Origin: Aridibacter famidurans
GTDB taxonomy: Bacteria; Acidobacteriota; Blastocatellia; Pyrinomonadales; Pyrinomonadaceae
DNA length: 38,815 nt
Direction: 5' to 3'
Assembly: GCA_024103495.1 (NCBI GenBank)
Contig: JAGFIQ010000037.1
Coordinates: 1-38,815 of the forward strand
A program made the translations under genes and the position numbers. The first letter of the stretch is position 1; every line of letters starts with the position of its first letter. The notes below the pieces were generated by a model, which worked only from the letters and a program-made list of their open reading frames with translations, was not told where the DNA came from and made no database searches. This document shows, piece by piece, positions 1 through 8,162 of the stretch.

Positions 1-345
1 CTTACCCACGGCTTAACTCAAATCACCGCTACGCGGTCGGCTATGCCCGTCGCTTGCGCTCCGGGTTCTGACTGGCTCGGCGGTTTCCGATCATGTCGCC
101 GCTACGCGGCTGAGGAATTCGGGGCGCCTCTTTACCGTCGGTGGCGCCCTTCGGGCTTACCCACGGCTAAATGCATATGACCGCTACGCGGTCGGCTATG
201 CCCGTCGCTTGCGCTCCGGGTTCTGATTGGCCCGTCGCTGGCTCGGCGATTTCCGATTCCTGCCTCCTGGCAGAAGTCCCGCGGTTTGCCGTTCGGCGGC
301 CTCGTTGTATCATCGTCGCACTTCGTTAGTTATCCCTTAGTCCTT
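1..345. repeat. Tandem copies of a multi-hairpin intergenic repeat upstream of kinase 1
   Basis: No gene is seen here. Two copies of one repeat lie head to tail: a partial copy at about 1-90 and a fuller copy at about 95-230. The parts shared with the copy at 24228-24365 are a GCCGC/GCGGC hairpin (about 96-110), a GAATTCGGGG box (about 115-125), a hairpin closing over GCCCTTCGGGC (about 138-165), the hairpin GACCGC-TAC-GCGGTC (about 179-193) and a CCCGTCGC...CTCCGGG hairpin (about 200-220). The last ~80 bases before the kinase start show no Shine-Dalgarno sequence. Confidence 0.8.
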
Positions 346-3084
346 ATGAACAAATGCCCGCGGTGCGACGCCGCGATCAGGGACAATCAGGAATTCTGCT
401 TATCCTGCGGCTGGAACTCCGCTGACGATACCGCCGAGACAAGGCGCCGGCCCGCGTCTCCCTCGTCCGAGGACACGCCGACGAGGATCAGGAGCGGAGA
501 GACAGATCCCCCGCCAGTCACCGACGGTTCCGGAGCCTTCATTTCCGGGACGGTCATCGCTGACCGCTACCGCATAGTCGGTCTCCTCGGGAAAGGGGGA
601 ATGGGCGAAGTCTACCGCGCCGACGATCTGAAACTCGAACAGACAGTGGCCCTCAAGTTCCTGCCCAGGCACGTCGAGAACAATGCCGAGGCTCTCCGCA
701 GGTTCATTGGCGAGGTAAAGGCTGCACGGAAGGTCTCGCACCAGAATGTCTGCCGCGTGTTCGACATAGGCGAGGTCGATGCGAAGCACTTCATCTCGAT
801 GGAATTCATCGACGGCGACGATCTTTCGGTGCTTCTGAAACGGATCGGGCGCTTCCCTTCCGAACGTGCCGTGGAGATCTCACGCCAGATCTGCTTCGGA
901 CTCCACGCGATCCACGCCGAAGGATTGATCCACCGCGACCTCAAACCGGCGAACGTGATCATCGATTCGTCCGGAAGACCCAGAATAACCGACTTCGGCA
1001 TCGCGGGATTCGAGGACGAGTTGAGCGGCGCCGAGCTTCGGGTCGGCACTCCCGCGTACATGGCGCCGGAGCAAGTCGCAGGAAAGGAAGTCACGAAGCG
1101 AAGCGACGTCTTTTCCCTCGGCCTGCTCCTTTACGAGATCTTCACGGGAATTCAGGCCTTCGACGCAGATTCACCGCAAGAACTGCTGGAAAAACGCAAG
1201 GCCAGTAGGCCCACGAATCCCTCCCAATTGATCGACAATCTCGATCCGCTCGTCGAGAAGACGATCCAACGTTGTTTGGAGGAAGACCCGCTCGAACGCC
1301 CGGAGTCTGCCGCCCAGGTTGCGCTTGCGTTGCCCGGCGGAGATCCCCTTGAGGCCGCAATGGTCGCACGCGAGACCCCTTCACCGGAGATGGTTGCTGC
1401 CTCGTCGGGCAGGGGAACCCTGAAGCCTCCGGCGGCGATCGGACTTCTTGCCATATTTGTCGGACTCTTTCTGGGGGTCTTGCTGCTCGACGGTGACTAC
1501 AAGGGCGCGAATCTCGAGCCCCTGGACGTCGAGCCGGACGCATTGGCGGAAAAAGCTCGTCAGATTCTCGAGATATCGGGCTTCGATACAGCATCCGGCT
1601 ATGACTCAAGGCTCTTTGATGTCGATACTTCTTATCTCCAGTACACTGCCTTTGGTACCCCTGAGAAAGGTCTTCCGCCTAGGCTCGAGCTGCTTCGAAC
1701 GGGATTCACCTCGACGATTCATTTTGTTTACCGCCATTCCGCGGAGCCGATCGCCCCTAAGGGAAGCACACTTGTCACGGAGACAGACCCGCCGATCGGC
1801 CCTTCTACCGCTGCTGATCTGATCCTGGATTCCAAGGGCCGGCTGCACTCGCTTACCATTGTTCCCAACAGTGACCGGACCGCCCTAGACGGAGCTGAAT
1901 TCGACTGGACGCCTTTGATCGAAAGGGCGGGACTCGATGCTGCAGAGCTCACAGAAACCCAGCCCCAATGGACCCCGCCAGTGTTTGCCGACCGGCGGAT
2001 CGCGTGGACAGGTACCCTCCCCCGCTATCCGGAGATCGACGTTCGGGTTGAGGCGGCAATTGCTTCCGGTGTCCCGGTGTACTTCAAAGTGGTCTATCCC
2101 TGGACGACGCAGGCCGGCAAAGCGGATTCGACTGAGGACAGGTTTACAAGGACCGGGGTGATCTTCGCGATCGTCATTATAGTCGCGGCAGTTCTTGTTT
2201 CAGTGTTTCTCGCGGGAAGAAACCTGAGCTACGGCCGAGGAGATCTGCGGGGCGCGTTTCGGCTGAGCCTCTTCATGTTCCTCGCCGGGCTGACCTCCGA
2301 ACTGTTGTTCGCGGACCACGTGCTCGCTACATTCGGCGAGCTTAAGGTCCTCTACTTTGCTGTCAGCTATTCTCTAATTATCGCCGTGATCGTCGGCCTT
2401 TTGTATGTCGCGCTCGAACCTTTGGTCAGACGATCCTGGCCAGAAACGCTGATCTCTTGGAGCCGACTGATCTCAGGGGATCTTCGGAACCCGATGGTAG
2501 GGCGAGACATAGTCTGCGGCGGAGTGTTCGGACTCTTGCACGCCTTTGGGATCCACTTTGGTTTGCTTCTCGTCCGGCTTGATTCGGATAAGTATCAAGC
2601 AGTTGGTCTTAACTCGAACATGTTGATGCTCGACGGGACAAAGAACCTGATCGCCGGGATACTGGAATCGCTCACCATTTCGGTCTGGCCGAGTCTTCTC
2701 CTGCTGTTTATCGCGCTCCTCTTTTTCTTGGTCACTCGAAAACGATCGCTCGGCCTGGCAGTTGTCTGGTCACTGGTGTTCGCACTTCAGGTAGTCTTCT
2801 TCATCCTGTCGGCGCACTGGCTCCTGCTGGTTTCGGCCCTTATCAATTCAACCTGTCTTGTACTGGCTTTGAGGATAAATGGTCTCCTCGGCCTGATCTC
2901 GTATTTCCTGTTCTTCCGGATCATCTGGACCTTTCCGCTTACTCTACAGAGCGAGAAGATCCAGTTCTCGAATTCCCTGGTCGCCATGGCGCTGACGTTC
3001 GGGATCGTCGCCGCGGCCGCCTACTTTTCGATCGGAAGGCAGGCGAGCGCCGGATCGGTATTGTTGGAAGGAAAGAAGATCTGA
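346..3084 (+). CDS. Membrane serine/threonine protein kinase with N-terminal zinc ribbon (paralogue 1)
   Basis: 912-residue Hanks-type kinase. Cys4, Cys7, Cys18 and Cys21 form a small zinc ribbon, followed by a polar linker holding the sequence TPTR. The kinase domain (about 74-330) is complete: glycine loop GKGGMG at 82-87, Lys104, helix-C Glu123, HRD at 196-198, DFG at 216-218 and APE at 240-242. A membrane segment near 362-381 leads to a roughly 230-residue, probably extracytoplasmic, region and then several more hydrophobic segments. The membrane part carries a motif shared with the two other kinases, EPLVRRSWPETLISW followed by RNPMVGRDI. I start at 346 because the zinc ribbon begins there; the in-frame upstream start at 286 falls in repeat DNA. 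No Shine-Dalgarno is visible. The protein should phosphorylate Ser/Thr in the cytoplasm in response to a membrane or external signal; substrate unknown. Confidence 0.93.
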   Translation: MNKCPRCDAAIRDNQEFCLSCGWNSADDTAETRRRPASPSSEDTPTRIRSGETDPPPVTDGSGAFISGTVIADRYRIVGLLGKGGMGEVYRADDLKLEQTVALKFLPRHVENNAEALRRFIGEVKAARKVSHQNVCRVFDIGEVDAKHFISMEFIDGDDLSVLLKRIGRFPSERAVEISRQICFGLHAIHAEGLIHRDLKPANVIIDSSGRPRITDFGIAGFEDELSGAELRVGTPAYMAPEQVAGKEVTKRSDVFSLGLLLYEIFTGIQAFDADSPQELLEKRKASRPTNPSQLIDNLDPLVEKTIQRCLEEDPLERPESAAQVALALPGGDPLEAAMVARETPSPEMVAASSGRGTLKPPAAIGLLAIFVGLFLGVLLLDGDYKGANLEPLDVEPDALAEKARQILEISGFDTASGYDSRLFDVDTSYLQYTAFGTPEKGLPPRLELLRTGFTSTIHFVYRHSAEPIAPKGSTLVTETDPPIGPSTAADLILDSKGRLHSLTIVPNSDRTALDGAEFDWTPLIERAGLDAAELTETQPQWTPPVFADRRIAWTGTLPRYPEIDVRVEAAIASGVPVYFKVVYPWTTQAGKADSTEDRFTRTGVIFAIVIIVAAVLVSVFLAGRNLSYGRGDLRGAFRLSLFMFLAGLTSELLFADHVLATFGELKVLYFAVSYSLIIAVIVGLLYVALEPLVRRSWPETLISWSRLISGDLRNPMVGRDIVCGGVFGLLHAFGIHFGLLLVRLDSDKYQAVGLNSNMLMLDGTKNLIAGILESLTISVWPSLLLLFIALLFFLVTRKRSLGLAVVWSLVFALQVVFFILSAHWLLLVSALINSTCLVLALRINGLLGLISYFLFFRIIWTFPLTLQSEKIQFSNSLVAMALTFGIVAAAAYFSIGRQASAGSVLLEGKKI

Positions 3085-3121
3085 GTCGACGGGGAGTTCA
3101 CATTTCCGTCGGTTCACAGGC

Positions 3122-3571
3122 TCAAGCGTCCAGCCGTTTCGCGTACTCGACGACCGTTCCGTCTTCGACATACTTCTTCATCAATCTCAGGTACATCGCC
3201 CAGCAGAAAGAGGAAATCCGGTAGTGGTCGTTGTCGTCGGGCCAGCCGGTGTGGCTGAAAAACACCGAGGTCTCAGCCGCGGATGACGCGGAAGGATCCG
3301 CCTCAGTCAGCTCGAACCGCACTCGTGTGTTCTCCCAGTCGGGCATCGAGTCGTAGATCTCCAGCTCGAACACCTCATTCGGGACGCATTCGGTCACGTG
3401 GCCGCGCCAGTCGTATCCTTTGCCGAAGAACAGCTCGTACACATTCCCCTCCGCAGGCTCGCCCTTCGACGAAAGCGTCCACCAGGCGTCGAGGCCTTTT
3501 GGCGTTGCGACCGCTTCGAATACCTCGTTCGCGGGAGCAAATACGGGGAACTGGTGATAGATGTCGGGCAT
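3122..3571 (-). CDS. SRPBCC / AHSA1-family protein
   Basis: 149 residues starting MPDIYHQF. The pattern of an N-terminal beta strand, then FAPANEVFEAVATPKGLDAWW and a WRGHVTECVPNEVFELEI stretch, is that of the START-like SRPBCC fold in the AHSA1/Aha1-C branch, which binds hydrophobic ligands or partner proteins in the cytoplasm. A start 63 bases further upstream is possible, but it reads through a 9-bp repeat array and breaks the family pattern. TATACT lies a few bases before the chosen ATG on this strand and could be a -10 element. The gene converges on kinase 1 across 37 bases. Specific ligand not predictable. Confidence 0.8.
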   Translation of the reverse strand: MPDIYHQFPVFAPANEVFEAVATPKGLDAWWTLSSKGEPAEGNVYELFFGKGYDWRGHVTECVPNEVFELEIYDSMPDWENTRVRFELTEADPSASSAAETSVFFSHTGWPDDNDHYRISSFCWAMYLRLMKKYVEDGTVVEYAKRLDA

Positions 3572-3586
3572 AGCGTATGAGTATAT

Positions 3587-3622
3587 AACAGGGATGAAGG
3601 GGGTAAAGGGGATGGGAAAAGG
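3587..3622. repeat. 9-bp tandem array (AACAGG/AAAGG type)
   Basis: Four consecutive 9-base units: AACAGGGAT, GAAGGGGGT, AAAGGGGAT, GGGAAAAGG. They sit 15 bases outside the start of the SRPBCC gene, in the spacer between two divergent genes. The same unit family recurs at 6053, 25405, 25562, 33277 and 33398. Confidence 0.75.
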
Positions 3623-3728
3623 CCGTACGTGCATTGCGATGATCAGGTAATTGTCGGGATTGCGGGCACGACGGTGTTAACCTTATGTGAAACCGAACCG
3701 GCATGAACCAGCGAATTGGACAGAGATT

Positions 3729-4718
3729 ATGAAACGATTCTCAGCACTGATCGCGATCCTCGTTCTCAGCATCGCCGCAGCGGCGCAGGACCTCGGGGCG
3801 CTGAAGGCGAACATCATTTACCTCTCCTCTGACGAACTTGGCGGCCGGGGACCCGGCAGCGAGGGCGCGCGGAAGGCCGCCGGGCACATCGCCGGTCAGT
3901 TCAAAAAGGTGGGACTAAAGCCCTTCAAGGGCGACAGCTACTTTCAGCCGTTCGAAATGCCGAACCAGAAGACGCCCGAGCTGAACGTGATCGGCTACAT
4001 TCCCGCAAAGGAGAAGACCGGGCGATCGATCGTTTTCACCGCGCATTACGACGGCTACGGGATCGTTGAATCGGTTGAAGGTGATGACAAGATCCACAAC
4101 GCCGCGCAGGACAACGCCGCCGGCACTGCGGCGCTGATCGAGATGGCTCGGATCTACGTGAAGAAGGGCAGTCAGTCGCAGAACCTTGTTTTCATCGCGA
4201 CCGCGGCCGAAGAAGGCGGAGCGCGGACTCCCCGCGCGGATATGACCGGAGCGGATTTTTACGCGCTCAACCCGTTGTTCCCTCTGGACGAGATAACGAT
4301 CAACCTGAACATAGACGGCTTCAACAATCTTGGGCCAACTGCGGATTACTGGATAATGCCGAGACAGGGGATAGACATTATCGATGAGCTCTTGCTGGCT
4401 TTGAAGCCGTTCCCGATGAAGTACAACCCTCCGGACTGGATCGACGGAATGAACACAAGCTTCGACACACAGGCTTTTCTAAGCCGCGGCGTACCTGCCG
4501 TCACCATATGGACCGGATTCTCATTGAGGGGAGGTGCAGGGGGAAAGGTCCCCACATTCGGCCGCATACACGCTCCCGATGACGAATACAACGACACGTG
4601 GCGGTTCGACGGAGCGGAAGAGAATCTCCGTATGTACGAGGCCGTCGCGGACCGCTTTCTCAAGAGCGGCAAACGCGGGAAGGTTTCGGACGTGAGCTTG
4701 TTCAGTGAGGAGAATTAG
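3729..4718 (+). CDS. Secreted M28-family zinc aminopeptidase
   Basis: 329 residues with a signal peptide (MKRFSALIAILVLSIAAAAQ). The M28 co-catalytic zinc site is complete: His106 and Asp108 in FTAHYDG, bridging Asp128 in AAQDNAAG, Glu161-Glu162 in ATAAEEGG (general base and ligand), Asp196 in NLNIDG and His281 in RIHAPDDEY. Family members cleave N-terminal residues from peptides; secretion suggests scavenging of extracellular or periplasmic peptides. The start is placed at the signal peptide; the upstream in-frame start at 3687 would add 14 residues without signal-peptide character. A 9-bp repeat array begins on the base after the TAG stop. It is codirectional with two further secreted hydrolases. 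Confidence 0.92.
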   Translation: MKRFSALIAILVLSIAAAAQDLGALKANIIYLSSDELGGRGPGSEGARKAAGHIAGQFKKVGLKPFKGDSYFQPFEMPNQKTPELNVIGYIPAKEKTGRSIVFTAHYDGYGIVESVEGDDKIHNAAQDNAAGTAALIEMARIYVKKGSQSQNLVFIATAAEEGGARTPRADMTGADFYALNPLFPLDEITINLNIDGFNNLGPTADYWIMPRQGIDIIDELLLALKPFPMKYNPPDWIDGMNTSFDTQAFLSRGVPAVTIWTGFSLRGGAGGKVPTFGRIHAPDDEYNDTWRFDGAEENLRMYEAVADRFLKSGKRGKVSDVSLFSEEN

Positions 4719-4916
4719 CCACGGATTAAGGGGATGGACACTGATCAGGAAGGGCACTGCGTCGGCATTCGGACAAGGTGCCTTTTATTTTTCCCCGCCG
4801 ATCAGCTTCGTTTGCCGGTCCCAGGATCCGTGTTGATCTCCTTCATCAGTGGCTCGACTCCCTGATATTCGTGGCCTTCCGCCGATCTGTGGTAAATTCT
4901 TGCATCGCTTCTCTAC

Positions 4917-4939
4917 GCCCACGCTGACGCTCGGGCTAC
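4917..4939 (-). repeat. REP-like hairpin, GTAGCCC class
   Basis: Read on the minus strand it is GTAGCCC, a 12-base middle (GAGCGTCAGCGT), then GGGC. The middle contains its own small stem (AGCG/CAGCGT). The same layout with the same 12-base spacing recurs at 23226-23248 and 24400-24422. Confidence 0.7.
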
Positions 4940-4961
4940 GGACACAAGATCCTGACCCAAA

Positions 4962-4986
4962 GGGCGGGGACGAGCCCCGCCCCTAC
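4962..4986 (-). repeat. REP-like hairpin, GTAG + 8-bp stem class
   Basis: On the minus strand: GTAG foot, stem GGGCGGGG, five-base loop CTCGT, stem CCCCGCCC (8 perfect pairs). Copies with the same foot, stem length and loop (CTTGT) lie at 27010, 27687 and 28861. Confidence 0.85.
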
Positions 4987-4993
4987 TAATGAC

Positions 4994-6052
4994 ATGAAAA
5001 ACATCTCACGAAGGCGGTTCTTCAAAGGCGGACTCGGCATTAGCGCGGCCGCCTTTCTGTTTGGCAACGCAAGGGCGTCGGCGCCCCGTCAGGCAGGCGC
5101 CGTTCCCGTAATCGTCACCGATCACGCCAACCAAACAGGACAGAACGCGGTCAAGGAAGCCTTCAGCATCCTTGCCAAGGGAGGCCGGGCTCTCGACGCC
5201 GTCGAAAAGGGCACGAATATCATCGAGGTCGATCCCGAGGACACCTCCGTAGGCTACGGAGGCTTGCCCAATGCGGATGGGTTAGTCCAGCTTGACGCCT
5301 CGATAATGGACGGCCGCACTTACAGCGCCGGAGCCGTGGCCTCGCTGGAGGGGATCAAAACCCCTTCTTCTGTCGCGAGGCTTGTGATGGAAAAGACGGA
5401 TCACGTCTTGCTGGTCGGACCGGGAGCCCTCAGGTTCGCCAAGTCTTACGGCTTCAAGGAAGAGGACCTGATGACCGAGAAGTCCAGGAACTTCTACCTT
5501 CGTTGGCGCGAAAACCTGAACAAGGACGACGACTGGGGCCCGCCGGACCATTTGAGGAAGCCCGACGAGAAGGTGGCAGGGCTCTATGACGGCATCGAGC
5601 ATTACACCGGCACCACGAACGTGCTCGCCGTAGATTCGCACGGCGACATCGCCGGCATCACGAGCACAAGCGGGCTTGCGTGGAAGATCCCGGGCCGGGT
5701 CGGCGACTCGCCGATCATCGGCGCGGGACTGTATGTCGATAACGAGGTCGGCGCAGCGGGCGCCACGGGAAGAGGCGAGGACGTTATCAAGTCGTGCGCT
5801 TCGTATTTCATCGTCGCGCAGATGCGCGCCGGGCGATCGCCTCAGCAGGCGTGCGAGGACGCTCTGCAGATGATCCTCGACAAGTACAAGAAGGTGAACG
5901 CCGAATTCGTCCCGGGCGAGAAGTTCGTGGCGCTCAACAAGAAGGGCGAATACGGATGCGCGTCGATGCCGGGGAACCGGAAGCCGCAGATGGCCGTTAT
6001 GAACGCGAACGGGCTGAAGATCCACGAGGGCACCGCCTTTCAAAGAGGTTAG
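4994..6052 (+). CDS. Tat-exported glycosylasparaginase / isoaspartyl peptidase-like Ntn-hydrolase
   Basis: 352 residues. The N-terminus carries a twin-arginine signal (SRRRFFKGGLGISAAAF), so it is probably exported folded. The body matches the N4-(beta-N-acetylglucosaminyl)-L-asparaginase family: DAVEKGTNIIEVDP, the autocleavage region HYTGTTNVLAVD, and STSGLAWKIPGRVGDSPI followed by GAGLYVD. By spacing to STSG, Thr207 should be the residue that becomes the N-terminal nucleophile after self-cleavage between Gly206 and Thr207. Such enzymes release aspartate from GlcNAc-Asn or isoaspartyl bonds. It lies between two other exported hydrolases, consistent with breakdown of external polymers. The stop codon is followed without gap by a 9-bp array. 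Confidence 0.9.
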   Translation: MKNISRRRFFKGGLGISAAAFLFGNARASAPRQAGAVPVIVTDHANQTGQNAVKEAFSILAKGGRALDAVEKGTNIIEVDPEDTSVGYGGLPNADGLVQLDASIMDGRTYSAGAVASLEGIKTPSSVARLVMEKTDHVLLVGPGALRFAKSYGFKEEDLMTEKSRNFYLRWRENLNKDDDWGPPDHLRKPDEKVAGLYDGIEHYTGTTNVLAVDSHGDIAGITSTSGLAWKIPGRVGDSPIIGAGLYVDNEVGAAGATGRGEDVIKSCASYFIVAQMRAGRSPQQACEDALQMILDKYKKVNAEFVPGEKFVALNKKGEYGCASMPGNRKPQMAVMNANGLKIHEGTAFQRG

Positions 6053-6088
6053 AGAAACAGGGATAAACAGGATGAAAAGGATGGGAAA
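6053..6088. repeat. 9-bp tandem array running from a stop codon into the next gene's start
   Basis: Four units of nine bases (AGAAACAGG, GATAAACAG, GATGAAAAG, GATGGGAAA) start on the base after the TAG of the asparaginase gene. The ATG of the next gene (6072) lies inside the third unit, so its first codons are repeat-derived. Confidence 0.8.
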
Positions 6089-7808
6089 AACGAAAGTCAG
6101 CAGCCATAGTCGTAAACGCCTTGCCGTCGATGCGAAATGGGGTCTTGTCACGTTCTTCGTGATGAGCCTGTTGGTTCAGAGCTCAGTTTCTCAGGATGCT
6201 TCGAAGGAGAAAGTCATAGCCGCGGCGGAGAAGGTGATTGCCGCCGAGATCGCTGCTGCTCCCGAGGACGCGCCCGGCTGTGCTGTCGGGGTTTCCTTCG
6301 AAGGCAATACCGTGCTGCGCAAGGCGTTCGGAATGGCCGAGCTCGAGCACAAGGTCCCGATCACCATCGATTCGATATTCGAGTCCGGCTCCGTCGCCAA
6401 GCAGTTCACCGCCGCGGCGCTCGTGCTCCTTGAGATCGACGGCAAGCTCGACATCGACGATCCGGTCCGTAAATACATTCCCGAGCTCCCCGATTACGGA
6501 GCTCCCCTGACGATCCGCCACCTTTTGAACCACACCGCGGGCTTGCGCGACTGGGGCGCGGTGATGGGCATCTCCGGCGTCGGCCGCGGCGAAAGGATAG
6601 TGCGGCAGGATTACGCGATCCACGTCATCACGAAGCAGAAGCACCTGGATTTCGTGCCCGGCGCGGAGTACTCCTATTCGAACAGCGGATACCAGCTCGC
6701 GTCGGAGATAGTCGAACGCGTCTCAGGGATGAGCCTTCCGGAGTTCACGAAGAAGCGGCTCTTCGATCCCATCGGGATGAAGGACACAAGCTGGAGGGAC
6801 GATTACGAGCGGCTTGTTCCGCGTCGGGTCCAGGCGTACGACGGCCCGCCCAAAGGCCCTTGGAAGCTCTCGATGCCTTTTATGAACGTCTACGGAAACG
6901 GGGGGATCCTGACAACAGTTGAAGATTTCCTGAGGTGGAATGCCGCGCTCGATTCCGGCGAATGGCAGGCGATGGCCGATATGCTCGAGACGCAGGGCGT
7001 GCTGAACGACGGAAAGAAGATCGATTACGCGCTCGGGCTCTCCGTGTACAGCTACAACGGCATCCGCGAGGTTTCGCACGGAGGAAGAACGGCGGGTTAC
7101 GTGACGTTCCTCGCCCGGTATCCCGAAAAGTCGCTATCGATCGCAACATTGTGCAACGGTCCTTTCAGGAATCCTGTCCGGATCACGCACGGGATCGTGA
7201 ATGAGGCTTACGGGCCGTTTGCGGCTCCCCCTGCCCTGCCTTCGAAGGACCTGTCCGCGGACGAGTTGAAGAAATACGCCGGACTCTGGCGCGAGGACAA
7301 AACGCATATGCCGACGATGACGGTCTTCGACGAGAAATCGGGAAAACTGATGGCCGGGAACATCCCGCTCAGGCCGCTCGGCGACAATGCGTTTGAAAGC
7401 AGCGGCAGTTCGACCCGCTTTAGATTCGAGTTCGGGCCGAACGGCGAGAGGATCTCGGCGACCCGCATCTCCGGCGACGGCGATGAGACGAAGTTCTTCG
7501 CGGAGGAAAAGTGGTCTCCTTCGAAAGAAGTTCTTCAGTCCATCGAGGGCACCTGGTACAGCGAAGAGGCCGAGACGATGATCACTATCGTGATCGACGG
7601 CGAGAAGATAAAGGTGCGACTCGAATCGCTTCTCGAGCTCCCGATGATGCCGGTTTACAAGGACCACTTCTCAGTACCGGGCGGATCGATCGTCTGGATC
7701 GAACGGGACGACAAAGGCGGGATCGGATCCTTGCATGTCGGCACCGGACGAATGAGGGACCTTCGGTTCGAACGAGCAAAGGTCGTTTACGGGAAAGATC
7801 AGGAATGA
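6072..7808 (+). CDS. Beta-lactamase-family (class C-like) serine hydrolase, exported
   Basis: 578 residues. A charged n-region and hydrophobic segment WGLVTFFVMSLLVQSSVS form a signal peptide ending near residue 41. The three active-site motifs of the class C / DD-peptidase / esterase family are present: Ser107-x-x-Lys110 (SVAK), Tyr202-Ser-Asn204 and His336-Gly-Gly338. The ~200 residues after the catalytic domain form an additional beta-rich C-terminal region, as in many non-resistance members of this family. A D-aminopeptidase, esterase or DD-peptidase-like role is more likely than antibiotic resistance. The start at 6072 lies in a 9-bp repeat; starts at 6081 (MGKTKV) or 6162 (MSLLVQ) cannot be excluded. 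Confidence 0.9.
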   Translation: MKRMGKTKVSSHSRKRLAVDAKWGLVTFFVMSLLVQSSVSQDASKEKVIAAAEKVIAAEIAAAPEDAPGCAVGVSFEGNTVLRKAFGMAELEHKVPITIDSIFESGSVAKQFTAAALVLLEIDGKLDIDDPVRKYIPELPDYGAPLTIRHLLNHTAGLRDWGAVMGISGVGRGERIVRQDYAIHVITKQKHLDFVPGAEYSYSNSGYQLASEIVERVSGMSLPEFTKKRLFDPIGMKDTSWRDDYERLVPRRVQAYDGPPKGPWKLSMPFMNVYGNGGILTTVEDFLRWNAALDSGEWQAMADMLETQGVLNDGKKIDYALGLSVYSYNGIREVSHGGRTAGYVTFLARYPEKSLSIATLCNGPFRNPVRITHGIVNEAYGPFAAPPALPSKDLSADELKKYAGLWREDKTHMPTMTVFDEKSGKLMAGNIPLRPLGDNAFESSGSSTRFRFEFGPNGERISATRISGDGDETKFFAEEKWSPSKEVLQSIEGTWYSEEAETMITIVIDGEKIKVRLESLLELPMMPVYKDHFSVPGGSIVWIERDDKGGIGSLHVGTGRMRDLRFERAKVVYGKDQE

Positions 7809-7833
7809 GCCCCTTTTGGACCGCGGGCGCATT

Positions 7834-7856
7834 GGACCGCGGGCGTCCCCGCCCGC
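7834..7856 (+). repeat. GGACC-footed hairpin repeat
   Basis: Foot GGACC, stem GCGGGCG, loop TCCC, stem CGCCCGC, seven perfect pairs. The same element is found at 38022-38044 and, inverted, at 35881-35903 and 35971-35993. A truncated copy (GGACCGCGGGCGC) lies just upstream at about 7818. Confidence 0.85.
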
Positions 7857-7943
7857 TCCGGGAGGACTGAGATCGCGATCGGACTGAAGGCCGCGACCTT
7901 CGCGCTTGTCCACGGCTCAAAGCAGGCCGTCGCTACCCGACTC

Positions 7944-8034
7944 ATCCGGTCTCCGGTCTCCGGTCTCCTGTCTCCTGTCTCCTGTCTCCGGTATTCGGTC
8001 TTCAGTCTCCGCTTTTCTGTCTTCCGTTTTGCCC
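7944..8034. repeat. 7-bp tandem array, 13 units (TCTCCGG/TCTCCTG type)
   Basis: Thirteen in-phase heptamers without a single indel: ATCCGGT, CTCCGGT (twice), CTCCTGT (three times), CTCCGGT, ATTCGGT, CTTCAGT, CTCCGCT, TTTCTGT, CTTCCGT, TTTGCCC. Units diverge towards the right end while the 7-base phase is kept. Confidence 0.9.
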
Positions 8035-8081
8035 CTCGCTTGCATTAGGGGTTCCGATTGCTCCTGTCTCCCCAAAACAAA

Positions 8082-8117
8082 GAGGCCCGCCGGAATGTGA
8101 TCCGGCGGGTCTTTTCT
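8082..8117. terminator. Bidirectional intrinsic terminator between convergent genes
   Basis: Nine-pair stem CCCGCCGGA / TCCGGCGGG (8086-8094 and 8101-8109) with loop ATGTGA. It is followed on the plus strand by TCTTTTCT and on the minus strand by CCTCTTTGTTTT. It can end the minus-strand VCBS gene 50 bases downstream of its stop, and any plus-strand transcript arriving from the serine hydrolase. Confidence 0.85.
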
Positions 8118-8162
8118 GTCACGTCCGCGAGATGCACTCGCGGAGCTTGGGTCGACACTGAA

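Larger units (their letters stand above)
4719..4993. repeat. Repeat-filled spacer: 9-bp CACGGAT array plus two GTAG-footed hairpins
   Basis: No gene seen. From 4719 degenerate 9-base units (CCACGGATT, AAGGGGATG, GACACTGAT) follow the M28 stop codon directly. A weaker inverted counterpart with GGATCCGTG and TTGATCTCC lies near 4825-4845. Two REP-like hairpins on the minus strand (4917-4939 and 4962-4986) occupy the right end, immediately before the asparaginase gene. Confidence 0.7.
7809..8162. repeat. Convergent spacer with GGACC hairpin, hairpin-repeat remnant, 7-bp array and terminator
   Basis: No gene seen. In order: the GGACC hairpin (7834-7856, with a partial copy from about 7819), a degenerate copy of the large hairpin element (about 7885-7940), a 13-unit 7-bp array (7944-8034) and a strong terminator-like stem (8086-8109). 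The order hairpin element then CTCCGGT array is repeated at 10658-10755. Confidence 0.75.

Noticed and set aside
286..345. Upstream extension of kinase 1
   Set aside because: The extra 20 residues come from repeat-rich spacer and the zinc ribbon begins at the downstream ATG, as in both paralogues.
400..1609. Long open frames antisense to kinase 1
   Set aside because: They lie opposite a complete kinase with all catalytic motifs, have no family pattern, and are expected from GC-rich codon use. The same holds for frames opposite the other kinases, the hydrolases and the VCBS gene.
6072..7808. Antibiotic-resistance beta-lactamase
   Set aside because: The SxxK, YxN and HGG motifs are shared with many esterases and peptidases, and the long extra C-terminal region points away from a resistance enzyme.
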